Shown piece after piece: positions 17,316 to 25,860 of a stretch of DNA of 64,000 nt. The DNA comes from Methylovirgula sp. HY1 (GTDB taxonomy: Bacteria; Pseudomonadota; Alphaproteobacteria; Rhizobiales; Beijerinckiaceae), in assembly GCF_019343105.1 (NCBI RefSeq), contig NZ_CP073764.1, forward strand, positions 248,001 through 312,000, in the 5' to 3' direction. Within the stretch, counting starts at the first letter, position 1; the number at the start of each line of letters is the position of its first letter. A program made the translations under genes and the position numbers. The notes beneath the pieces were generated by a model. That model did no database searches. It was not told the origin of the DNA and saw nothing but the letters and a program-made list of their open reading frames with translations.

Positions 17316-18641
17316 ATGTGCGCGCTTATCCGAAAGCAAACGAATGTCTCGATGGCAGGCTCATGCACGTGGCTTGCTCTCGGTATTCTCAGCAGCGTAA
17401 GCATATTCGGCAGCGTTGTCGGCTGCCCGGCGAGCGAGATGAAGCTCGCGGATTCGCGGCGGCTGCCTGTCACCTGGACTCTCGACGTGGTATCGCCGCA
17501 ACCCGATACTGCCAATCAGGAACTTGTTTTGCCGGGCGAGGTCAGAGCTTGGTACACGGCACCGATTCATTCCCGCGTCGCCGGTTATGTGAAGATGTGG
17601 TTCAAGGATATCGGCGCAAGGGTAAACACCGGCGACGTCCTGGCCGAGGTCGAGACGCCAGAACTCGATCAGCAATTGGAGCGGGCCAAGCACGAACTCA
17701 CGAAAGACGAGGCTGTGGAAGCCCTGGCCGAGCTGACGGCAAAGCGGTGGGCGGCGCTCCGCAAATTGAAGGCCGTTTCATTCGAGGACGCAGATGAGAA
17801 GATGGGCGCCTATAAAGTAGCGCTCGCGAAGATCGTCGTGGCCAAAGCCAAAGTTGGCCGGCTGGAAGCATTCCGCAGTTTCAAGAAGATCAGAGCGCCG
17901 TTCAACGGCATCGTTACACAGCGGAAAATCGATGTCGGCGCTTTCGTCCATGCCGCGCCGTTCCATCCTACGGCATTGTTTGAAGTCGCCGATATTCATG
18001 AAATGCGCATCTACGTCGACGTACCGCAGCCCTTTGCCGCGCAAATCCACCCTGGAATGACGGCCGCGCTGGAACTTATTCAGTATCCGGATCGGGCTTT
18101 CAATGCGGTCGTGGCAACAACATCGCAATCCATCGCAAAGCACTCACGAACCCTGCTGGTCCAGCTCCAGTGCAAGAACGAGGATGGATTGCTGCTCCCC
18201 GGGTCATATGTCGAGGTGCGTTTCGATCTGCCCCCTAACGAAAACATATTGCTGGTGCCGACAAGCGCGCTCGTCTTCCGAGACGCCGGGTCAGAAGTCG
18301 CAGTTGTCGGGAACGACATGCGAGTCACGTTGAAGCGCATCAGGATCGGGCGTGATTTGGGAACTTCGATGGAAATTGTATCGGGCCTGTCGGTGACGGA
18401 TCGGGTCGTCCGCGATCCGCCCGATTCCATCAAGGACGGAGATATCGTTCGCACCATAGGCCCGGCAGTGGCTTGCAACGCCCATCGTTTCAGGAACTCT
18501 CGCGGCTGGTTGTATGGAAAACCGCATCGCAGCCGATTGAAACTGGTAAGGTCGCGGCTGCGGCGCGGCCATGTGATCGTGTCTCGGTTTGAATTTCCGC
18601 TCAGGACCCTTTGCGGACGTTCCATCAGTCGTCGCCAATAG
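17316..18641 (+). CDS. Efflux-type periplasmic adaptor (HlyD/RND membrane fusion), orphan
   Basis: 441 residues. Signal sequence MAGSCTWLALGILSSVSIFG ends before a VVGC that could be a lipobox. The biotinyl-lipoyl-like half-motifs are clear: VLPGEVRAWYTAPIHSRVAGYV and KKIRAPFNGIVTQRKIDVGAFV, split by a helical hairpin (ELDQQLERAKHEL...). A beta-barrel part (LPGSYVEVRFDLP...ILLVPTSALV) follows. No RND pump or outer-membrane gene is adjacent, and the final ~58 residues (from about GPAVACN) are Arg-rich and unlike the family, suggesting a deletion joined the gene to foreign sequence. Its function is therefore doubtful. An in-frame ATG at 17352 is also possible. Confidence 0.7.
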   Translation: MCALIRKQTNVSMAGSCTWLALGILSSVSIFGSVVGCPASEMKLADSRRLPVTWTLDVVSPQPDTANQELVLPGEVRAWYTAPIHSRVAGYVKMWFKDIGARVNTGDVLAEVETPELDQQLERAKHELTKDEAVEALAELTAKRWAALRKLKAVSFEDADEKMGAYKVALAKIVVAKAKVGRLEAFRSFKKIRAPFNGIVTQRKIDVGAFVHAAPFHPTALFEVADIHEMRIYVDVPQPFAAQIHPGMTAALELIQYPDRAFNAVVATTSQSIAKHSRTLLVQLQCKNEDGLLLPGSYVEVRFDLPPNENILLVPTSALVFRDAGSEVAVVGNDMRVTLKRIRIGRDLGTSMEIVSGLSVTDRVVRDPPDSIKDGDIVRTIGPAVACNAHRFRNSRGWLYGKPHRSRLKLVRSRLRRGHVIVSRFEFPLRTLCGRSISRRQ

Positions 18642-18865
18642 AATGAGTGACCGTGGCGAAGCGGGCTGAGCAAGGAAATTGAAGAGAAGCACAAAGCCTT
18701 TCCTTTTAATCGCCGGACTCGCTGGTGTCCTTTATGGACTTCACGCTCTATTCGACGGGGACGCGTAATGCGCCTTCAGCGAAGCCATTGGCGACAAATT
18801 TCAAACTGATGCACTACCCGTTTCCCCTCGCACTTGACTCCCATCTCAGAAAGAGGAATCCATAA

Positions 18866-18880
18866 GAACAAATAGGGAAC
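18866..18880. promoter_or_regulatory. LexA (SOS) box upstream of imuA
   Basis: GAAC-AAATAGG-GAAC is a perfect direct repeat GAAC-N7-GAAC, the recognition site of LexA in alphaproteobacteria. It lies 25 bases before the ATG at 18905, so the mutasome operon should be repressed by LexA and induced by DNA damage. Confidence 0.8.
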
Positions 18881-18904
18881 TTAAACAGCGAGGCAAGCAG
18901 AGCC

Positions 18905-19972
18905 ATGGTGCAGGCGAGGGGAGAGAGCGAGGCGCTCCTTGGCCATCCGGAACGCGCCTCCAGGGCGGGGCCTCAATCGGATTTCTCCGATGCGCCCCTA
19001 AGCCGACACCGTCATTGCGAGCAAAGTGAAGCAATCCAGAGTCACTCCTGTGCATCTGGATTGCTTCGTCGCTTTGCTCCTCGCAATGACGGTCTTCTCC
19101 TTGACTCCTTGCGCGCGAGGATCGCGAAGATCACAGCACAAGGTGATCGAAATGAATTTTTAACCAAGTCTTTCAATAATTTGAATTGTAAAGCCGAAGT
19201 TTTACAAAAACTTCAACCGCGGGTTTCGCTCGGCCAAAACAGCCATTTCGATCGCCTGCTCGGCGGCGGGCTGAGGCTAGGCACGCTCACCGAAATTCTT
19301 GGCAGCCGGCCCGGCGATGCGGCGGCGGCCACGGGCTTTCTTTTAGGCCTCGCCGCCCGTCTCGCCGCGCGGCCGGGAAAAACCAAGGCGGCGATTATCT
19401 GGATCGGGGAGGCGTTTTCTTGCCGCGAGCAGGGCGAACTCTATGGGCCGGGCCTCGCGCTCTTTGGGCTTGATCCCACCCGGCTCGTTCTCGTTCAAGC
19501 CCAAACTGCGAAAGATGCGCTTTGGGCGATGGAAGAGGCGCTGAAATGCCAAGCGCCCGCCGTGGTGATCGGCGAGCTCTGGTCGACGAAACCCTATGAT
19601 CTTGTCGCTTCGCGCCGGCTTCTCCTCGCCGCGCAGCGCCATGGCACACCGGCGTTGCTCTTCCTTCCCGGCTTGCCGGGGGCGGCCGATCATCTTTCGA
19701 GCGGCGCCGATCTGCGCTTCGAGATCCGCGCCCATCCAAGCGTGCATCCACCTTCCGCCGGCTCTTTGCCGCTGCCGGGGGCGGCAGCCTGGTCGGTCCG
19801 TATCGCCAAGGCACGTTTTGAGGCGCGCGTCGAGGGGATAGGCCTAGACCGCGAAAAATTTCACGACGTGTTTTGGGATCACGAAGAGGCTTTGTTGCGT
19901 GATGCGGTACCTCTCGCTTTGGCTGCCTTCTCTCGCGAGCGATCGGATCGTCCGGCGCTGGCGCGGGGATGA
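18905..19972 (+). CDS. imuA: ImuA, SOS mutasome accessory protein
   Basis: RecA-like accessory factor of the ImuA-ImuB-DnaE2 translesion system. The recognisable domain runs from LRARIAKI to the end and includes FDRLLGGGLRLGTLTEILG (P-loop-like start of the RecA fold), IIWIGEAFSCREQGELYGPGL and LFLPGLPGAADHL. The frame from ATG 18905 carries ~68 extra N-terminal residues, of which about 35-63 are translated from a palindromic repeat (19009-19092). A TTG at 19109 would give a 287-residue, family-sized protein, so the true start is open. The LexA box at 18866 and the overlap with imuB mark the operon. Confidence 0.85.
   Translation: MVQARGESEALLGHPERASRAGPQSDFSDAPLSRHRHCEQSEAIQSHSCASGLLRRFAPRNDGLLLDSLRARIAKITAQGDRNEFLTKSFNNLNCKAEVLQKLQPRVSLGQNSHFDRLLGGGLRLGTLTEILGSRPGDAAAATGFLLGLAARLAARPGKTKAAIIWIGEAFSCREQGELYGPGLALFGLDPTRLVLVQAQTAKDALWAMEEALKCQAPAVVIGELWSTKPYDLVASRRLLLAAQRHGTPALLFLPGLPGAADHLSSGADLRFEIRAHPSVHPPSAGSLPLPGAAAWSVRIAKARFEARVEGIGLDREKFHDVFWDHEEALLRDAVPLALAAFSRERSDRPALARG
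19009..19092. repeat. Palindromic repeat (GTCATTGCGAG type) in the imuA leader or N-terminus
   Basis: CCGTCATTGCGAGCAAAG... reads as an inverted repeat with ...CTTTGCTCCTCGCAATGACGG; the inner arms are GAAGCAATCCAGA and TCTGGATTGCTTC. This is a known style of dispersed alphaproteobacterial repeat. It lies between the LexA box and the conserved part of imuA and contains no stop in the imuA frame. Confidence 0.85.
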
Positions 19973-21560
19973 GGGGGCTCCTCTCCGGCTGATCGCCACG
20001 ATCGCCAAGATCAAGAATGCGCAAAGACTTGTCGCCGTCGATGCCGCAGCCGCAGCTTGTGGCCTCAAGCCCGGCATGATGCTCGCCGATGCGCGCGCCA
20101 TGGCGCCCGACCTGCGCTGTTTTCCGGCCGATGCCGCGGCCGAAGCCGCGAGCCTGTGCGACATCACCGATTGGTGTCGGCGTTTTACGCCACTTGCCGC
20201 GCTCGATGCGCCAGATGGGGTGATGCTCGATGTCAGCGGCGCGGCGCATCTCTTCGGCGGCGAAAAAAAGCTTTTGGCGGAGATAGAAGGAAGTCTCGCC
20301 GCGCAAGGTTTTGCCGCCCGTGCGGCGCTCGCCCCGACCGTCGAGGCAGCCTGGGCCTTGGCGCGGTTCGGGAGAGAGCGTCGGCTGCCGGCGCTCCTGT
20401 CCGAATGCGGCGAGACGGATCTCGCCCGCCGCCTTGGACCTTTGCCGCTCGCGGCGCTGCGTCTCGAAGAGCATATGCTCGCGGGCCTCGCCCAGGCGGG
20501 GTTGCGGCGGATCGATGATCTGCTTTTGCGGCCGCGGGCACCGCTCGCCGCGCGCTTCGGCTCATCTCTCTTTGATCGGCTCGACGGGCTGCTCGGCCGC
20601 GCCAAAAAGCCGATCTCGCCGCGTTTCGAAGCGCCGGCCTATCTCGTCGAGCGGCGTTTCGCCGAGACGCTCATCCGGCGTGAGGATGCCGAGGCGACGA
20701 TCCTCGCCCTTGCAAAGGAGATGCTGCAGCTTTTGACGCGGCATGGCGAAGGCGCCCGCAGCCTCGATCTCAGCCTGTTTCGCGTCGATGGCGCGGTGAA
20801 CCATATCGAGATTGGCCTGAGCCGGCCGTCGCGCGATCCGCAGATGATCGCGCGTCTCTTCCGCGCGAAGATCGAGGCTTTGTGCGCAAAGAGTGAGGAT
20901 GATCCGCTCGATGCGGGCTTTGGTTTCGACGTTGTGCGCCTCTCGGCCTTATCGGTCGAACGGCTGGATCAAGCCCAGACGCATTGGCTCGGGCAAGATC
21001 TGGGACAGGAGCAGGAGAGGGGAGATCTCGCCGATCTCGTCGATCGCCTTGGCGCAAGGCTTGGCCTGCGACGGGTCACAAGGCTTGCTTTTGCCGATAC
21101 GCATAGTCCGGAATTTGCCGTCACCGTCGTGCCGGCAGCGCACGCTCCTCTCCCCGTAAGCGCAAGCGAAACCGGGAGGGGCCAGGTGAGGAGCCGCAAT
21201 GTCGGAGTAAATCCCCTAGCCCCTCACCCTAACCCTCTCCCCGTAAACGGGGAGAGCGAAACATGCCTTCCGCATCGTCCCTTGCGGCTTTTGCCGCGGC
21301 CGGAGCCGATCGAAACCATCGCTAGCGTGCCGGATGGTCCGCCTTTGCGCTTTCGCTGGCGCCGCGTCCTGCATGAAATCGCAGCGATCGAAGGCCCGGA
21401 GCGGATCGCGCCCGAATGGTGGAAGAACGAGCCAACCCTCACGCGCGATTATTTCCGCGCCGAGGATCGCGAGGGCCAGAGATTCTGGCTCTTCCGCGAA
21501 GGCCTTTATGAAACGGAAATCATGGCGCCGCGCTGGTTCATGCACGGGCTTTTCGCGTGA
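19902..21560 (+). CDS. imuB: ImuB, inactive Y-family polymerase-like protein
   Basis: 552 residues. Starts MRYLSLWLPSLASDRI, the ImuB hallmark where the catalytic acidic residues of Y-family polymerases are replaced. The palm/finger regions follow (RLVAVDAAAAACGLKPGMML, GVMLDVSGAAHLFGGE), then a little-finger part and the C-terminal RLLPRPEPIETIASV. It links DnaE2 to the beta clamp and ImuA. Residues about 416-452 are encoded by a family B repeat. It overlaps imuA by 71 bp and dnaE2 by 4 bp, so the genes are translationally coupled. Confidence 0.9.
   Translation: MRYLSLWLPSLASDRIVRRWRGDEGAPLRLIATIAKIKNAQRLVAVDAAAAACGLKPGMMLADARAMAPDLRCFPADAAAEAASLCDITDWCRRFTPLAALDAPDGVMLDVSGAAHLFGGEKKLLAEIEGSLAAQGFAARAALAPTVEAAWALARFGRERRLPALLSECGETDLARRLGPLPLAALRLEEHMLAGLAQAGLRRIDDLLLRPRAPLAARFGSSLFDRLDGLLGRAKKPISPRFEAPAYLVERRFAETLIRREDAEATILALAKEMLQLLTRHGEGARSLDLSLFRVDGAVNHIEIGLSRPSRDPQMIARLFRAKIEALCAKSEDDPLDAGFGFDVVRLSALSVERLDQAQTHWLGQDLGQEQERGDLADLVDRLGARLGLRRVTRLAFADTHSPEFAVTVVPAAHAPLPVSASETGRGQVRSRNVGVNPLAPHPNPLPVNGESETCLPHRPLRLLPRPEPIETIASVPDGPPLRFRWRRVLHEIAAIEGPERIAPEWWKNEPTLTRDYFRAEDREGQRFWLFREGLYETEIMAPRWFMHGLFA
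21147..21256. repeat. Family B palindromic repeat inside imuB
   Basis: CCTCTCCCCGTAAGCGCAAG ... ACCGGGAGGGG at one end and CCCTCTCCCC-GTAAA-CGGGGAGAG at the other (21233-21256), with the phrase GGTGAGGAGCCGCAATG between them. It is read through in frame and gives the low-complexity NPLAPHPNPLPVNGES peptide, which interrupts the ImuB C-terminal region. Confidence 0.85.
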
Positions 21561-24500
21561 AAGCCGCGCGGTCCGGCATTGCCTTCGCGGAATTGGCCGT
21601 CACCACGAATTTTTCCTTCCTGCGCGGCGCTTCGCATCCAGAAGAACTGGTTGCGCATGCGCTCGACCTCGGCCTTGCCGGAATTGGGATTGCCGACCGC
21701 AATTCTCTCGCCGGCGTCGTTCGCGCCCATGTCTATGCAAGAGACAACGAGGCGGCGGTCCACGGTCTCAAGCTTGCGATCGGCGCCCGTCTCGTCTTTT
21801 GCGACGGCACGCCCGACATTCTTGCATTTCCGCGCGATCGCACGGCTTACAGCCGGCTCACACGCCTCATCACTTGCGGCAATCTGCGGGCGCAGAAGGG
21901 CTTTTGTCTTCTCACGCGCGATGATCTTCTCGTCAACGCGGCGGGCATGCAGCTCATCGTGATGCCGGCCAGCACATGGGAGGAAGAAGATACGCATAAG
22001 CGGGTGGCAAGGACATATGAGGAATTCATATCGCCTCAGATCCCTCACACTGAGGAGCTTGCGAAACTCTCGGCGAGAGTTCCGCAAGCGTCTCGAAGTG
22101 CGAGGGATCTGGCCTCATCCTTCGAGACGCCGCTTTCAGCGGCTCCTCAGGATGAGGGAAAGCGTTTCTTGCTTGCCCTCAAAGAGGCCACGCAAAACCG
22201 TGTCTGGCTTGCCGCAGCCATGACTTACGGCCGCGCCATGCGGCAGCATCTCGCCGAACGCGTTGCGCTTTCGCGCGCGACAAGTCTTCCGCTCATCGCG
22301 ACCAATGATGTCTTGATGCATGCGGCGGCAAGGCGCCCCTTGCAGGATGTTCTCACGGCGATTCGTAAAAATGCTTCTCTTGATTCCATCGGCCGGCGGC
22401 TCGAAGCCAATGCCGAACGGCATTTGAAGAATGGCACCGAGATGGCGCGTCTCTTTGCCGAAGCGCCGGACGCGATCGGCGAGACGCTGCGCTTTCTCGA
22501 TGGGCTCAGTTTTTCGCTCGATGAACTCGCGCATGAATATCCGGAAGAATTGCGCGAAGGCTTTGCCAGCTCGCAAGAGGCGCTCGAAGCTTTCGCGCAT
22601 GAAGGAGCGGCGCGGCGCTATCCCGATGGCGTGCCGGAGCGGGTCAAGCAGGCTTTGCTGCATGAATTGAAACTCGTCGCGGCGCTCGCCTATGCGCCTT
22701 ATTTTTTGACCGTGCATGACATCGTGCGCTTTGCCCGCGGGCAGGGCATTTTATGCCAGGGCCGCGGCTCGGCCGCCAATTCTGTGCTTTGCTTTTGCCT
22801 CGGCATCACCGAAGTCGATCCAGCGATTCATGATCTTTTGTTTGAGCGTTTCATCTCGGCCGAGCGCAAGGAGCCGCCCGATATCGATGTCGATTTCGAG
22901 CATGAGCGGCGCGAAGAGGTCATGCAATATATCTATGCGCGCTATGGCCGCGCCCGGGCCGGCCTTACCGCCAGCGTGATCACCTATCGCAGCCGCTCCG
23001 CCATGCGCGACGTCGGCAAGGTCTTTGGCCTTTCCGAAGATGTCGTCGCCGCGCTTTCAGGCGACATATGGGGCCGCTCTTCGGACATCGTGAGCGATGA
23101 TGCGCTGCGCCGCATCGGCCTCGATCCCGCGGAGCCGCGCCTCAAAAAGGCGCTGGCCCTCGCTGGCGAACTCATCGGCTTTCCGCGCCATCTCTCCCAG
23201 CATACCGGCGGCTTCGTCATCACTCGCGGTCGCCTCGACGAGACCGTGCCGATCGCCAATGCGGCGATGGACGCGCGCACCACCGTCGAATGGGACAAGG
23301 ATGATCTCGATGCGCTCGGCATATTGAAGGTCGATGTTTTGGCGCTCGGCATGTTGACCTGCCTGCGCAAGGGATTCGCGCTGCTCGAAAGCCATTATGG
23401 CAAGAGCTATACGCTGGCGAGCCTGCCGGCGGAGGAGCCCGCCGTCTATGCCATGATCTCGCGCGCCGATACGATCGGCGTGTTTCAGATCGAGAGCCGG
23501 GCGCAAATGTCCATGCTGCCGCGGCTGCGTCCGAAAGCTTTCTATGATCTCGTCATCGAAGTGGCGATCGTGCGGCCGGGCCCCATCCAGGGCGATATGG
23601 TGCATCCCTATCTGCGCCGTCGGCAGGGCCAGGAGCCCATCAACTATCCGTCGAAGGAATTGCAAGCCGTGCTCGGCAAGACGCTCGGCATTCCCTTGTT
23701 TCAGGAACAGGCGATGAAGATCGCGATCGTCGCCGCCGGTTTCACGCCGGCCGAGGCCGATAAATTGCGCCGTGCCATGGCCACTTTCAAACGCACCGGC
23801 ATGATCGGCAAGTTCCGCGACAAGATGACCGAAGGCATGGTCGCGCGCAATTATACGCGGGATTTCGCGGCGCGCTGTTTCCGTCAGATCGAAGGGTTCG
23901 GCACCTATGGCTTCCCGGAAAGCCATGCCGCTTCCTTCGCGCTGCTGGTCTATGCCTCGGCCTGGATGAAATGCCGCTATCCCGATGTCTTTGCCTGTGC
24001 GCTCTTGAATGCGCAGCCGATGGGATTTTACGCGCCGGCGCAAATCCTTCGCGATGCGCGCGAGCATGGCATTGCGATCGAAGAGGTGGATGTGAATTTT
24101 TCGGAGTGGGACTCCACCCTCTCCCAGAGGGAGAGGGTAGCTGCGGAGCAGCTGGGTGAGGGGTCACAATCTGACGTTCCTAAGACCGTAACCCCTCACC
24201 CGCCGCCTCTGGCGGCACCCTCTCCCTCTGGGAGAGGGGTGCACCCGCGCCATTCCACAATGGCCGGCGAGATCCTCTCCACCCATAAGATCAGGCTCGG
24301 CTTTCGCCAGGTCAAAGGTCTCAGCCAAAAGGACATAGACGAACTCGTCGCCAAACGCGGCAAGGGCTATGATTCGATCCGCGATCTTTGGCTGCGCACG
24401 GGGGTTTCGCCAGGCGTGCTCGCAGCGCTCGCCGACGCCGATGCCTTTCGTTCGATCGGCCTCGACCGTCGCGACGCACTTTGGGCGGTGCGCGGCCTCA

Positions 24501-25213
24501 ATCGTGCCGGCGACAAGGACGATCTGCCTTTGCTCAAGGCATTGAGTTTTTGCGCGAGCGAGCCCGATGCGCATCTGCCGCCGATGCCGCTTGGCGAGCA
24601 TGTGGTCGAAGATTATCGCCACCTCTCGCTATCGCTCAAGGCGCATCCGCTCAGCTTTCTGCGCGACAGGCTCGCGGCCAAGGCTATTTTGCGCACGGAG
24701 GATCTGGCGAAAGTGCCGTCAGGGCAGCGCGTGACGACGGCCGGTCTCGTCCTCGTGCGGCAGCGGCCGGGCTCGGCCAAGGGCGTGATTTTCTTGACGA
24801 TGGAAGATGAGACGGGCGTCGCCAATGCGATCATTTGGCCGAAAGTTTTCGAAAGCTTGCGACCGATCGTGATCGGCGCCCGTTTCATCGCCGTCACCGG
24901 AAGGTTGCAAGCGGAAGCCGGCGTCATCCATATCATTGCCGAGCGGGCGGAGGATTTGACGCCCTTACTCGGTCTTTTGACGAGCCAAAATAAAGAGATT
25001 GCGCAAGAAATCTCTGGTCTCGCGCGGGCCGATGCGGTCAAGCGACCACATCATGGACCGCGTTTTCCGCTCTCGGCAAAAAAACAGCGAGGGGGCGAGG
25101 CCGGGAAATCTGCCGAGCCGGAGCTTTTCGATCGCGGGGCTGCCGCAGATCTCGCCGCCGATCTTGCCGCAGATTTTGCCCATGTGCTGCCGAAGGGCAG
25201 AAATTTTCATTGA
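21557..25213 (+). CDS. dnaE2: Error-prone DNA polymerase DnaE2
   Basis: C-family polymerase of the SOS mutasome, damage-induced. PHP domain at the N-terminus (AELAVTTNFSFLRGASHPEEL), polymerase core with CQGRGSAANSVLCFCLGITEVDP and ERKEPPDIDVDFEHERR (metal aspartates), VEWDKDDLDALGILKVDVLALGMLT, an HhH part and an OB domain (TTAGLVLVRQRPGSAKG). At 1218 residues it is well over 100 longer than usual DnaE2, because two repeat elements are translated: residues about 160-201 and 854-895. GTG start at 21557 overlaps the imuB stop (GTGA). Confidence 0.93.
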   Translation: MKAARSGIAFAELAVTTNFSFLRGASHPEELVAHALDLGLAGIGIADRNSLAGVVRAHVYARDNEAAVHGLKLAIGARLVFCDGTPDILAFPRDRTAYSRLTRLITCGNLRAQKGFCLLTRDDLLVNAAGMQLIVMPASTWEEEDTHKRVARTYEEFISPQIPHTEELAKLSARVPQASRSARDLASSFETPLSAAPQDEGKRFLLALKEATQNRVWLAAAMTYGRAMRQHLAERVALSRATSLPLIATNDVLMHAAARRPLQDVLTAIRKNASLDSIGRRLEANAERHLKNGTEMARLFAEAPDAIGETLRFLDGLSFSLDELAHEYPEELREGFASSQEALEAFAHEGAARRYPDGVPERVKQALLHELKLVAALAYAPYFLTVHDIVRFARGQGILCQGRGSAANSVLCFCLGITEVDPAIHDLLFERFISAERKEPPDIDVDFEHERREEVMQYIYARYGRARAGLTASVITYRSRSAMRDVGKVFGLSEDVVAALSGDIWGRSSDIVSDDALRRIGLDPAEPRLKKALALAGELIGFPRHLSQHTGGFVITRGRLDETVPIANAAMDARTTVEWDKDDLDALGILKVDVLALGMLTCLRKGFALLESHYGKSYTLASLPAEEPAVYAMISRADTIGVFQIESRAQMSMLPRLRPKAFYDLVIEVAIVRPGPIQGDMVHPYLRRRQGQEPINYPSKELQAVLGKTLGIPLFQEQAMKIAIVAAGFTPAEADKLRRAMATFKRTGMIGKFRDKMTEGMVARNYTRDFAARCFRQIEGFGTYGFPESHAASFALLVYASAWMKCRYPDVFACALLNAQPMGFYAPAQILRDAREHGIAIEEVDVNFSEWDSTLSQRERVAAEQLGEGSQSDVPKTVTPHPPPLAAPSPSGRGVHPRHSTMAGEILSTHKIRLGFRQVKGLSQKDIDELVAKRGKGYDSIRDLWLRTGVSPGVLAALADADAFRSIGLDRRDALWAVRGLNRAGDKDDLPLLKALSFCASEPDAHLPPMPLGEHVVEDYRHLSLSLKAHPLSFLRDRLAAKAILRTEDLAKVPSGQRVTTAGLVLVRQRPGSAKGVIFLTMEDETGVANAIIWPKVFESLRPIVIGARFIAVTGRLQAEAGVIHIIAERAEDLTPLLGLLTSQNKEIAQEISGLARADAVKRPHHGPRFPLSAKKQRGGEAGKSAEPELFDRGAAADLAADLAADFAHVLPKGRNFH
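22034..22158. repeat. Palindromic repeat inside dnaE2, PHP region
   Basis: Two related units in tandem: CCTCAGATCCCTCACACTGAGGAGC ... GTCTCGAAGTGCGAGG, then CCTCATCCTTCGAGACGCC ... GGCTCCTCAGGATGAGG. This CCTCATCC-TGAGGAGC style of repeat is widespread between alphaproteobacterial genes. Here it is open in the dnaE2 frame. Confidence 0.8.
24116..24240. repeat. Family B palindromic repeat inside dnaE2, C-terminal part
   Basis: ACCCTCTCCC-AGA-GGGAGAGGGT (24116-24138) and ACCCTCTCCC-TCT-GGGAGAGGGGT (24217-24240) flank GTGAGGGGTCAC and GTAACCCCTCACCC arms. It is a full 125-bp element, open in the dnaE2 frame; it yields a Pro/Ser-rich peptide between the polymerase core and the segment STHKIRLGFRQVKG. 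Confidence 0.9.
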
Positions 25214-25247
25214 GGGCGTCACGAGCGCGGCTTTTTGCAAACCAAAA

Positions 25248-25273
25248 AGCCGCCGTCCCGTGGAACGGCGGCT
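25248..25273 (-). terminator. Rho-independent terminator of the cold-shock gene
   Basis: AGCCGCCGT / ACGGCGGCT stem with an 8-base loop. On the minus strand it is followed by TTTTTGGTTTGC, the right orientation for leftward transcripts from the cold-shock gene whose stop is at 25349. Confidence 0.7.
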
Positions 25274-25348
25274 CTGCTACCGCATAACTTAACTTCTCAC
25301 GCAGATCTCACCGAAAAGTCGAAACTTTTCGAGATCATGCTTCGCGGA

Positions 25349-25558
25349 TCACGCGGCCTGCAGATTGCAAGCAGCGGTCTTGCCAGACCGACGGTCCGTC
25401 TCGACGTCGAAGGACACCTTCTGGCCTTCCATGAGGCCACGCATGCCCGAGCGTTCAACTGCGCTCACATGGACGAAAATGTCCTTGCCGCCATCGTCCG
25501 GCTGAATGAAGCCATAGCCCTTTTGATCGTTGAAGAATTTAACAGTGCCAGTTTGCAT
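25349..25558 (-). CDS. Cold-shock protein (CspA family)
   Basis: 69-residue single-stranded RNA/DNA binding protein. It has both RNP motifs: KGYGFIQPD (RNP1) and [13 protein letters not shown] (RNP2), in the order of the OB-fold. A typical N-terminus [12 protein letters not shown] starts at the ATG at 25558. The terminator 76 bp beyond its stop and the AT-rich ~300-bp upstream region point to a single-gene unit with a long leader, as is usual for csp genes. Confidence 0.95.
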   Translation of the reverse strand: MQTGTVKFFNDQKGYGFIQPDDGGKDIFVHVSAVERSGMRGLMEGQKVSFDVETDRRSGKTAACNLQAA

Positions 25559-25860
25559 CGAAAGTCCCTTGTCGGCCGTAGCGCTTATTTGAAGACGCTA
25601 AGCCCATCGTTTTGGTGCATTTCCCAGCCTCCGACCCCGTGCCGGCGCGCTGGAAATGCTCCAGTGCACATTATGAACGGCCATGCACAAGCATGACAAG
25701 TCCGGTTTCAGTCGGATTTGGTAGAAGAGGCTGAAACGTGCGTCGATGGGGCAGACAGCTCGATCCAGAAACCAGTCCAAAAGCGATCCGCTTCATATGG
25801 CAAGGCAAATCACTTTTGGCAATCCCGCGCGGACCAATTCTTTTGTGCCGCTCGGGAGGT
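25559..25860. other. 302-bp region holding the leader/promoter of the cold-shock gene
   Basis: No supported gene. The region between the cold-shock start and the end of bioA probably holds the csp promoter and its untranslated leader; I saw no clear cold-box and cannot place the start of transcription. Confidence 0.4.
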
